Assembly: GCA_038093975.1 (NCBI GenBank)
Contig: JBBPTG010000003.1
Span: forward strand, 62,001-126,000
Reading direction: 5' to 3'
Length of the DNA stretch: 64,000 bases
DNA from: Chalciporus piperatus
Lineage: Eukaryota > Basidiomycota > Agaricomycetes > Boletales > Boletaceae
Made by a program: the position numbers and the translations under genes. Of this stretch, positions 11,111-20,051 are shown one piece after another (position 1 is the stretch's first letter; every line of letters starts with the position of its first letter). The notes below the pieces were generated by a model, which saw nothing but the letters and a program-made list of their open reading frames with translations, ran no database searches and was not told the origin of the DNA.

Positions 11111-12672
11111 GGAATCATGAAGGATGTAAGTAATTTAGTACGTAAGGACATAGGAACGAAAACTTTGTTTTTGTCATTTTTAAATACTATAGACCCCTCG
11201 TCAAAAACAAAGCCATCTACCGTATCATTTTTTATTTTTTCTGATTCGTTTTGTATTTCATCATAAATAGGTGAAGAAAGAGTAACCGTATTAATGAAAA
11301 CAGAAGCAGGAAGTACAGTAATATTTTTGTTATGGTCGGGATCTGCTTCTCCGTGATCTTCTCGACGAGATAAAGCATCAGCCCTTCCATTTGTAGAACC
11401 CGGTTTATAAATAATCGAGTAATTATACTCTGAGAGCAACGCGTTCCAGCGTGCTTGACGTGGGCTCAGAGTTTGGGGAGATTTCCAATATTCGAGATTC
11501 TTGTGATCAGTCCAAATCTCGAAATGTTCTCGACCCATTAGATAATGTCTCCATTCCTGCAAAGCCCGAATGACAGCTAGAAGCTCCTTGTCATAAACCG
11601 GGTAGTTCTTCTCGGCAGAACTAAAGGAATGGGAAATGAAGGCACAAGGCCTCCAGAGGCCATCATCGCATTTAACCGAGAGCACAGCTCCCGTTGCAAT
11701 ATCACTAGCGTCCGTTTCTACTCTGACTTCTTTAGAGCGGTCAGGATAAGCTAAAAGCGGAGCGGTAGTGAATTGCTGCTTCAGCTTGTCAAAAGCTTGC
11801 TGTTGCTCCGGTCCCCACCGGTATGGTGTGTCCTTTTTGGTAAGGTCATTCAAGGGACGAGCAATGTCAGCGAAACCCTGAATGAAGCGTCGATAGAAGT
11901 TAGCCAATCCTAAAAAGGACTGAACACCCTTCAACCGAGTTGGCGCCGGCCAGTCCAGAATAGCCTGCACCTTCGAATTGTCCATCTCTACGCCTTTCTG
12001 GGAGATAACCATTCCCAAGAAATCCACAGATTCTACTGCAAAGCTACACTTTTCTGGTTTTACGTAAAGATCGTTCTCTCTGAGACGTTGCAATACGGTT
12101 TTAACTATTTCTAAGTGCTCTGCTCTAGTTTTTCCGAACGTAAAGATCATGAGATCGTCGATATAAATAATGAGGACCCCATGAAGATCGCTAAATAGAT
12201 CGTTCATCATTTGTTGGAATGTGGGGGGAGAGTTCGTAAGTCCAAAGTACATGACGACTGGTTCGTAAGCGCCGAATGGAGTAACGAAAGCCGCTTTCCA
12301 TTTGTCGCCTTCTTTTATTCTAACATTATTGTATCCCCAACGTAGGTCCATTTTAGTAAACATATCAGCTCCTTTGAGCTGGTCGATAAGTCCGGAAATG
12401 AGGGGAAGAGGGTAAGCGTTCTTGACAGTTCCCTCATGTACGTAACGATAGTCCATAACTAATCTCTTTTTACCGTCCTTTTTTGGAATAAAGAAAACAG
12501 GAGATGTCTGAGGGGATTTCGACGGACGAAGATATCCTTTTGATAACTCCTTATCGATAAACTTTTTGACGTCATCTAGTTCCTGTTCAGACATCGGAAT
12601 CACCCGACCCTTTTTGGGAACAAAATCAGGCTTGAGATCTATTGCGTGGTCCCATGCCTTTCGGGTAGGCAT
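11014..12672 (-). pseudogene. Retroelement reverse transcriptase-RNase H
   Basis: Reverse transcriptase and RNase H of the chromovirus. Visible motifs: PTRKAWDHAIDL at the start, KKDGKKRLVMDYR, FTKMDLRWGYNN (catalytic Asp; the usual R-x-A-Y-N is altered), FGLTNSPPTFQ, YIDDLM (YxDD catalytic box), then the RNase H core VETDASDIATGAVL, the DKELLAV Glu and WTDHKNLEY. The last about 30 codons before the stop at 11014 are out of frame relative to the expected integrase N-terminus. Upstream, a single TAA (12691-12693) separates it from the protease frame; the codons between that stop and the first Met (EQESER) are in the same frame. A readthrough stop cannot be excluded, but mutation is simpler. 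Confidence 0.92.
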
Positions 12673-12690
12673 ACGCTCACTCTCTTGCTC

Positions 12691-13410
12691 TTAAAAGACA
12701 TCTAAGTATTCGTGGAGCTCTACTGGGACTTTCTCGGTGAGCCCCGCCTCAAACACTCGACGAATAGAAAAGGAACGATTTAAATGATAGTTGACTACTT
12801 TGCACTGATCCGTACAGCGTGTGAATCGTACTCGTTTGGCCACCCAATCAATTTCAGGGTTATGCCTTTCAAGCCAATCATAGCCGATGATCATATGATG
12901 AGTGCCAAGTACAGAAACAAAAGCGTCCATATGTTCAAAATGTCCATTGTGTCCCAAAACAAGTGCAACCTTGTGAGTGACACCGCCTATCGCTCCCTCT
13001 GAGCCGTCGGCGTTGTACACTGGAATAGGAAAAGGAAGTTCTTCCAGTGTCAAACCATGTCGCTCACAGAACGATTTATCTATAAAAGTTTCGGTTGCGC
13101 CGGAATCCAACAGAGCGGCAAACTCCATTTTCTTCCATTGCTCCCCTTTATCGTACATAATAGTAATAGCGAGATCCAGCTCGTTTTTCCGATTTTGATT
13201 CCTTACATGTATTTTTGATGGGATTTCTTTTTTCGAATAATTTACCTTAAGGGAATTAAGCACGAATTGTTTTACTTCTGTCGCCACGCCTTTAAGGGAC
13301 GCCCTTTCAGAAGAAGAAGAAAAGTTATATATAAACGGAACATGAGGACTGGTACTAATACAACCATTGGGTAAACTAAGTCCATGCCTCTGAGAACCCA
13401 TCTCTCTCAT
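12691..13410 (-). CDS. Retroelement aspartic protease region (start of pol)
   Basis: Retropepsin-like protease that would cut the element polyproteins. The active-site block is ALLDSGATETFID (about 13120-13080) and the second conserved block is HHMIIGYDWLERHNPEIDW (about 12900-12850). The frame opens with ATGA overlapping the gag stop (13407-13410) and ends at the TAA separating it from RT in the same frame (ELHEYLDVF then stop). In relatives this continues straight into RT, so it is the N-terminal part of pol cut by a nonsense codon. Confidence 0.85.
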   Translation of the reverse strand: MREMGSQRHGLSLPNGCISTSPHVPFIYNFSSSSERASLKGVATEVKQFVLNSLKVNYSKKEIPSKIHVRNQNRKNELDLAITIMYDKGEQWKKMEFAALLDSGATETFIDKSFCERHGLTLEELPFPIPVYNADGSEGAIGGVTHKVALVLGHNGHFEHMDAFVSVLGTHHMIIGYDWLERHNPEIDWVAKRVRFTRCTDQCKVVNYHLNRSFSIRRVFEAGLTEKVPVELHEYLDVF

Positions 13411-14666
13411 CGGCTGCTTCCTTTTAAAGCCTCGGCTGCCTGTTCCTTAGCTTCTGACTCAATGCGGTCGCGCCAGTACGCTTCCGCTTCTTGGTTTGTA
13501 TATGCCGCTTGATGCGACATGTAACTTGTGCTGGTGGACGGGCCAGCGGGGTAGGGGGAAGGGGTAGGATGGTAGGGTGCAGGGATGGTACCTGCGAAGG
13601 GCATCTGCCGGTTGTCAAACGGCAGGGAAGTCTCAACGTATTGTTGCGAATATGGATCCCACATAACCACTTGTCTCTGACGGGGACGGCGCGGTTTTGG
13701 GCAGGCGTTAGCAAAGTGACCAGGCTGATCACAATTGAAACAATTGCCGTGAACCAGCGGTCTTGGCATTTGCTGTGCCAACAGATCCATCGGGGCTCCA
13801 CGACCAGGCTGTGTGCCTGTGGGAGTGAAACGGGGGGCCGCATACGAAGCGGGGGGACGTGGGAGTGGACGCGATGCAATTGGGTAACGAGGGAGTGGAC
13901 GCGATGCAATTGGGTAACGAGGGGGAAGATACGGATATGAAGAAGAAGGCCTGGGGGCAGGAGCGGGTGCCTGACGAACTGGTGCACCGCGTTCAACAAC
14001 GATACGCTCGAACGTGCGACCTAACTTTCGGTAGGTGTCGATTGTATTGGTCAAATTTTGCTCGTCAACATTGGTGTTGATTTGCGCCTGATAATAGATC
14101 TTGTAATCTATTGCCTTCTTCAGAAGCTCTTTGGCATGAGCATCTTCAATCTCCGATTCCGCCTTCAACAATTCAAACTCCTGGAGGAAGATGTCCACAG
14201 GTTTCCCAGCCTGCTTCAATGCTTCCAATTTTCGAAGACTCTCATGAGCGAGAACGTCTATTTGAAAATGCGATTTGAGGAGATGTGAAAATATTGTCCA
14301 CGTGGGCCATGCTAGTAGTCCCAGGGGTGCTCGAACAGGTTCCTCTGCTGGTTCGCCTTCTACTTCTGGTACTGGTGGTGGTGGTAGTAGTTCGTATCGA
14401 GACCATTTCTCTATTGTCATCTGGGCGAACCCAGCCGCTTTTCCTTCTAACCGTGAGAGTACGGCGAGGCATCGAACCTTGTTGTTTTTCCACGTGTGGA
14501 CGGACTGCCAGGCGTTAACCTGCGCCCACCACAAACGGAACTTGGTGCGGTCACCATCCCATTTCCCAGGGTCGGCAACTTTTTTGGACACGGAGTCCGA
14601 ATTGTCTGAAATGAGCGCCTTCAGAGCGGCGGTGAGAGCAGCGATAGGATCAACTGGATCGGCCAT
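13407..14666 (-). CDS. Retroelement Gag (capsid-nucleocapsid)
   Basis: 419 aa structural protein of the element. It has an N-terminal capsid-type region (DRTKFRLWWAQVNAW, then LLKAESEIEDAHAKELL), a Pro/Arg-rich linker and one CCHC zinc knuckle (CFNCDQPGHFANAC, about 13750-13710). The linker holds two exact 30-bp units in tandem at 13861-13920 (RYPIASRPLP twice). The stop overlaps the protease start as ATGA, suggesting restart or frameshift for pol expression. The frame is intact. Confidence 0.9.
   Translation of the reverse strand: MADPVDPIAALTAALKALISDNSDSVSKKVADPGKWDGDRTKFRLWWAQVNAWQSVHTWKNNKVRCLAVLSRLEGKAAGFAQMTIEKWSRYELLPPPPVPEVEGEPAEEPVRAPLGLLAWPTWTIFSHLLKSHFQIDVLAHESLRKLEALKQAGKPVDIFLQEFELLKAESEIEDAHAKELLKKAIDYKIYYQAQINTNVDEQNLTNTIDTYRKLGRTFERIVVERGAPVRQAPAPAPRPSSSYPYLPPRYPIASRPLPRYPIASRPLPRPPASYAAPRFTPTGTQPGRGAPMDLLAQQMPRPLVHGNCFNCDQPGHFANACPKPRRPRQRQVVMWDPYSQQYVETSLPFDNRQMPFAGTIPAPYHPTPSPYPAGPSTSTSYMSHQAAYTNQEAEAYWRDRIESEAKEQAAEALKGSSR
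13861..13920. repeat. Two exact 30-bp tandem units in gag
   Basis: Bases 13861-13890 and 13891-13920 are identical and in frame, duplicating ten residues of the Pro/Arg-rich linker. Confidence 0.97.
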
Positions 14667-15490
14667 CGGAGTTTCGGGGCGGGGAGTAGGTGGATGTGAA
14701 CTTTCGGATGAGAAGGGAAGTGACGTGGGGGAGATCTGTAACCTTGATTTTGTGGTTCCTGATCGTATAGCTCTGCTGACATATATTCTTACTGAACCCT
14801 ATCTTCCAAAGGTTCTCTGGGGATGACAGACACGAGGACGAAGGGAATATTTCTTGGAGCGGAGATAATATCTGCGACGCTTATCGGAATCTTTGCAGAC
14901 CTTCTGAGGAATTTTCCCAAGATCTGTTTGGATTTTGCACATATACTACTCTTGAACTTCTATCTTCGAGCAGTAGTGAAAACTATTGTAATACAGGATA
15001 CTATTTTTATTGTTTTTTCTATTTTGTACCTCGGCGGTGCTGCCGGCTTACGTTGCTACGTATGACTCAGCCAAGGGGGCGGCGACACGCTTTTCCCTTG
15101 TCGTCCTTCGCAATTGGGCACGATCCCAATCCGGTCTTCGAACAAAAGACTATAATACTGAGGGTAACAGAGACGGGGCACTAAAGGCTGGCCCAAACGA
15201 AATGAAAAGCCAAAAGGCGAATGTGTGACGTCAACAGGTGATCACACGAACCTGCGTGGTGTCTACAGTCAGAGAGCTAGTGCTTGCGCAGACCCCAAGA
15301 CGTCTCGAACCACGAAAGAGCCCCTAGTGCACTATGGGGAACAGCAACGTTATCCAATTTATGACGGCGGACGGCCGTATATGCAGCAGTGGACGGAGTT
15401 GCGGTCTCCTGTGTGTCACGTACACAAATGGTCTTCTTGACCAACTCTTTAGCCCTAGAGTCCAGGCGGTGTTTTCAAGTCTAATCCAAG

Positions 15491-15913
15491 TGTTATGATC
15501 TCTCACAACACAGCGGGGACTTTAGGCAACACTAAGCCTATGCGAAGGATATGCTGAGTACTAAAGCTTAATGACGGTGAAGTCACAAATGGATTAGACT
15601 GGGGTCTGTGATAAGTACAGGGCTACTTATATACTACTGAGAAGTGCGCACAGACCAACAGCCGAATAAGGAAAACACAAAGGGAAAGATAGATAAGGTA
15701 AATGGTACAATGATAAGAAAAGGTACCAGGCACGGATTAGGGTCTAGGCCATGACATCATTGCTGACTCATCTAAGTCTGGACCTTTGTCACGTGACCTG
15801 ATTATGTAACAGTTTATGTAATGCTACAGGGACTACCGGAGCGGATTAAGATGAATCCGGCTTGACCCCTAAGTTGTAGGCAAAAGTTTGAAAGGTTTTT
15901 AAATACTATAACA
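15491..15913 (-). repeat. 5' LTR of the chromovirus (right copy)
   Basis: 423 bp, partner of 9311-9763; it should hold the element promoter for minus-strand transcription. The sequence just inside (15490 downward) shows no primer-binding site I can assign to a tRNA. Confidence 0.93.
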
Positions 15914-17004
15914 ATAAACTACAATGGTATTTGTAGTATATAGAGAGGCTCAGAAATACACTGTCATTTGACGGATACTCAAGCAGGCTGCCAGTGGTGC
16001 CAGCTATCAGAAACAGCCGTCGGGGACAGGGATGCCCGGAGGGCCTTGTTATACATTTGGTATTCTAGAAAACACGGTTAGCCGAGGTATGAGGCGATCC
16101 TAGAATCTAGTCCGTGTATGAGTCAGCGTGGTGGCGCGTGCTTCTTGCTTCCGCCCACCTCGCGACTCCATAGCGTAGTCGCAGCTACGCAAACTACGCT
16201 AGGTCTTTCGCACCCACCCACCTCTCCCTTTTCTCGCAAGCACGGACAAATTTCCATAAGTCAGGTAAGCCCTTTTCTTTTTCTTTTGTCCGTTGCACAT
16301 AGCTATCTCCCGCTGGCCGCGCATATGATCTTTGCTCGGGTTTTCCCACCCACCCTCGCAGCTCGCTCGCCCCGGGACAGTCAGTGCTTCGGGCCGGAAA
16401 GCCCAGCGGGCTTTCGCCCATTGCCCCCCCCTTCGTATTGCGAACAGTACACTACAGGTAGATGTACTTAGTTACGCAATTACACCTCTCTCTTCTCCCT
16501 TGCTCTCCACCGTGAGCGGTCGACATACATGGAGACAATTTATTCATTCACTCCTCCGTTTAACTTTAACTGACCAGGCTGTCCGAGTCCGCTGAACTGT
16601 ACAATGGCACAGGATTATGCATCAATGAACGTTCAAACGTTCAATGTTCATCTTGAAGGTGAGAAACGCCAGCTACTACGTATAAAACAGGGAATTCATC
16701 GACCCGCCGAACCCCGGAATATGCCGACAAATACTGTAAGGCGTCTTCCGGACCAGTCTGAGACAAACGTGTTTTGAAGTGACATCGACCACAATCTGAC
16801 CAGAATTCAAAACAGGGCAAGCACAGATCTGATAGTGCACGAGCGTGACCTGTCCGAGTCGTCACATTCCCTCCACTCATCACAAGCATTGCAGTCAACA
16901 AGTTACAGGTACAAGGAGCAAGCTCAAGGACGGAACTGGTATACTGTACCATCGAAGTATCAATCAAAAACGGTACATTTATCGCCTATGATATACATGT
17001 TGTC
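15914..17004. other. Intergenic with unconvincing gene traces
   Basis: C-rich in 16200-16440, with a perfect 8-bp-arm hairpin at 16397-16415 (GAAAGCCC, 3-nt loop, GGGCTTTC). A possible first exon starts at ATG 16603 (MAQDYASMNV) and ends at a GTGAGA donor near 16661. Following exons could not be fixed, and the 3' side would overlap the CHAT gene antisense. No gene is called. Confidence 0.4.
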
Positions 17005-18984
17005 TCAAAGCCCGAGATGAATAAAAGGAACCCATGCGATGAAGGGTACGTTGGCTTGGCGAAGGCGTTGGGTCGCATCATGCAGCGCTCGAGCCGCTTC
17101 CCTGGAGTCTGGGGCTCCACCCTCCTTGAACAATCGTTCGTACACATCCCTTGCCAAGTCAGGTGCAACACTGTCCGGTATAGCCCACATCGTCCCGATG
17201 ACGCTACTATATCCTGCGAACAACATTCCAGCGGACAAATGGACCGCCTCCTCAGAGAGCTTTTTGTCTCCGGTAGCGGTTTGGCATGCTGATAGAAAGG
17301 CGAGACCACCACGCGGTCGTGATAGCTCGATAATGTCCGAAAGCTTGAGCCTACGGCCGGCTGCAAGGCAAAGTCCGCTGTTGGTGGGTTTCTCGCCGTC
17401 TTGCACTCCGTGGCAGGCAAAATGGACCCAGTCGGAGTCCTTCATCATCGACAGAACATGCTCGACGGTTCCGGTAGATTGAAGGAATGTAACTGGCGCT
17501 TGCGATAGCTTGGAAATGGTGGTCTTTATACGTTCAATCTCGGTGCGTGCACCGCAGAGAGTTATTTGTCCGTCTGAGCTTGGCTGAGGAACCGCAAGGA
17601 GGCGAACATTAGTTGAATCTATGTTCCGTTCGAGGGGAAGAGAGAGAACGCTAAGAGTTGGAATGTAGGATGAGACAACGAAGTCAGAAACCTTGTTCCC
17701 TGGTTCGGCAGTGCTGTAAAAACCGGCGGCATGGATAGGAAGGAACGAGAAAGGTCCACAAGGGCACCAAAAGATACGTGACAGTTTTCCAGGAGTCTGC
17801 ATGAAGGAACAGATGGGTCAGTTTCACCTTTGGAACACAGCGAGCAGTAATATATTTGCTCACCGTGACAGATAATCTAAGGGCTGACAAAATAGGTCTA
17901 ACCACCTTACCCCACAGCTCCGATAGGACGTATGCGAAGTCGGGTCGGTATAGCTTCGCTCCTCTGGTTACCGTGTCATCACAAGGGATGATCCGGCCAC
18001 CATTTGCAAGTAGCTTACCGAGCAAGTTTTGCAAAATCTCTAGGTGTTCGTAGGTGATGTCAGGGAGGGGGGTGTGCACCGGCGTTTCCAGGCCAGCTAG
18101 AACGACGAGCGCATCGCAACGCAGTGATTGACTCGCATTGAGAAGAACAACCGGACCGGAGTGGGCGGACGCCCGTAGTTGAGAAAATGTCTTTCGCTGC
18201 AGGAATCGTTCAAAGCCAGGTAGTCCCCGGATCTGCTCGAGCAGCTTCTCTCGCTCCAAAGCGAGCGCACGGTGCTGTTGCGCCCATTTCTCCATCGATT
18301 CTTCATGTAGATACTCGCCGTCGCTCGGAGCGGCAAAAACACTGGCACTTGCTTTGTCGCGGCTAACCCTCGAACTGGCATGCTCCAGCTCATATGACAG
18401 CCGCTCCAACTGATCAGCAAGGTTGGGATGGGAGGATCGCAATTCGTCATTTGCGGTGCGAAGCTGAAAGAGCTGAGCCCACACTACCGACCGTCCTTCT
18501 TCGAGCCATTCGACGGCCAGCTCAGGATTACCACGTGCTAGTGCCGTTGAGGCCGCGTCGCGTGCCACATCTGCCGCCACCATGAGTGTGTCATAGCGTT
18601 TTTCCAATGGCAAACCAATCCACGCAAGGTGAGGCAGAAGGCTGATTGCATGAGAATGTGCATCGAGGAGTGACTCGTCGTTGAGTATTCCAGCGCATTG
18701 GATCCACCGTCTTGATGCACGAAAACGAAGGAAAGGAGCACTGATAGAGGAAGAAGCTGCACGGGAGAAACATGAGAGGGCAACTTGGAGAATAGGAGGG
18801 TATTGTATCTGTCCAACCAATGTTATGATCGACTCCCCGAAGTTGCTGAGCATCACCGACTTTTCGGGGTGATCATCCGGTGTAAGTCTTTCAGCTTCCT
18901 CCATATTCGAAATCGCCCTAGCGAGATCTACATGGTTGTGAAGTCGTTCGGTGCGTGTGAGCAGTGACCGTCCAAGTGTAGTAA
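17005..18984 (-). pseudogene. TPR-CHAT protein, 5' end lost at telomeric repeat
   Basis: CHAT domains are caspase-like cysteine proteases fused to TPR sensors. The 3' exon (17796-17005) holds the CHAT core: the His block DWVHFACHG (about 17430) and the Cys block LAFLSACQTATG (about 17300), giving the His-Cys dyad, then SVIGTMWAIPD. The upstream exon (18984-17864, donor GTGAGC) is helical, with TPR-like units at its start (LLTRTERLHNHVDLARAIS, then EEAERLTPDDHPEK). The frame is open up to 18985, where it continues into GTTAGG-type repeat codons. The normal gene would carry many more TPR units to the right, so the promoter and N-terminus are lost. Both catalytic blocks are intact. It could be a chromosomal truncation or an assembly join. 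Confidence 0.85.
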
Positions 18985-19139
18985 CCCTAACCTAACCCTA
19001 ACCTAACCCTAACCCTAACCCTAACCTAACCCTAACCTAACCCTAACCCTAACCCTAACCCTAACCTAACCCTAACCCTAACCTAACCCTAACCCTAACC
19101 TAACCCTAACCTAACCCTAACCCTAACCTAACCTAACCC
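18983..19139 (+). repeat. Telomeric repeat array (CCCTAA/CCTAA), internal
   Basis: About 27 head-to-tail units, roughly 16 of CCCTAA and the rest CCTAA. On the plus strand, CCCTAA marks a left chromosome end, so the array is oriented as the terminus of the DNA to its right and is backwards for the DNA to its left. The 5-bp variants are interspersed throughout. This could be true sequence, an old decayed telomere, or homopolymer error in the read data. Confidence 0.95.
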
Positions 19140-19401
19140 ATCGCACAACACGCACTATGGCCGTCCCCTACACCTATGGCCACCGTCCTTGGTCCATTAT
19201 CTGCCTCACATCCGAGCAGCCCACAATGGCTAGGTAAACAAAGTAAGTTTTTATTCATTCTATTTCTCACTACGCTCGTGCACTGCTGGCGTCCTGGACG
19301 CCCATGCTCGTGCTCATCATTATAGATAGATAGTTAATAGTGTGTAAATACTAGCTACAATTGTAATGAATTAATTGACTATGTACTACTGGTGCAGTCA
19401 C

Positions 19402-19860
19402 GGGCGTCCTGGACGACCGTCGTGCAACGAGTGACCGCGGTCACGTGATCTCGATGCCCGCGCACACGACGGGCGTCCAGGACGCCCGTTCTCGCTTCCA
19501 TTGCTACAGTAAATACACAGTGTACATACTATTGGAATAAACACCTATATTATCATTCACTGTGTATGACTGGTACACGCGCGGGCGTCCTGGACGACCG
19601 TCGTGCAACGAGGGACCGCGGTCACGTGACTTCGATGCCAATGCACCACACGGGCGTCCTGGAAGCCCGTCGTGCAAACACCAATCCTAGTCACATACCT
19701 CATGACCCGTGTACATAGTCATTGTATTAAATACATGTATTGTCACCTTACTGTGTATGAGTGGTGCGTGCACGGGCGTCCTGGACGCCCGTCGTGCAAC
19801 ACGCAACTGTGATCACGTGCGCATCTGTATCAGCATGTGCGCGGGCATCCCAGAAGCCCA
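19402..19860. repeat. Three subtelomeric units with paired 17-bp palindromes
   Basis: The near-palindrome GGGCGTCC-N-GGACGCCC (some copies with 1-3 mismatches) starts at 19402, 19471, 19583, 19652, 19774 and 19843. Spacing within each pair is exactly 69 bp three times; unit spacing is 181 and 191 bp. A seventh, weaker copy is near 19287. Between the palindromes of a pair lies a conserved CGTGCAAC...TCACGTG segment. Confidence 0.9.
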
Positions 19861-19954
19861 TTCTCCGTGCAGTCTATTCAATATAGCTACCAACTGACTA
19901 TAGGGTGACAGGGGATTGCCTTTTACGGAACCCTAATGTCCTAATTGGGACATT

Positions 19955-19975
19955 CTAGGGTTAGGTTTAGGGTTA
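19955..19975 (-). repeat. Short reversed telomere-like scrap (TTAGGG orientation)
   Basis: The stretch reads as TAGGGTTAGGTTTAGGGTTA, about three degenerate units in the opposite orientation to the main array. Confidence 0.6.
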
Positions 19976-20051
19976 CAATTCACCCTAGGGATGGTCAAAA
20001 GCTACTCATAACCCTTAGTTGGAATATTGGAAAAATCCTAACTAGCACACA

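Larger units (their letters stand above)
9311..15913 (-). mobile_element. Ty3/Gypsy LTR retrotransposon (chromovirus), degenerate
   Basis: Two direct terminal repeats (9311-9763 and 15491-15913) enclose gag, protease, reverse transcriptase-RNase H, integrase and a chromodomain, all read on the minus strand. The LTRs start TGTTAT and end ATAACA, giving short inverted termini. A purine-rich tract lies just inside the 3' LTR (minus-strand AGAGAGGGGATAG next to 9763), as expected for plus-strand priming. The domain order PR-RT-RH-INT-chromodomain defines a chromovirus. One in-frame stop separates PR from RT and at least two frameshifts split RT from INT, so this copy is not autonomous. The LTRs look about 98% alike by eye apart from a 30-bp indel. 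No matching 5-bp target duplication was found (left flank AGGAT, right flank ATAAA). Confidence 0.93.

Noticed and set aside
13859..13925. Minisatellite in the gag region
   Set aside because: Only two 30-bp units and in frame with gag; reported as a small tandem duplication, not an independent repeat locus.
16118..16595. Overlapping open frames of 60-117 codons
   Set aside because: Driven by a C-rich stretch; no domain, no start context, and frames on both strands look equally arbitrary.
1..18984. TPR array and CHAT gene as one split gene
   Set aside because: They are on opposite strands, and the TPR frame at 2160 has its own stop and tail.
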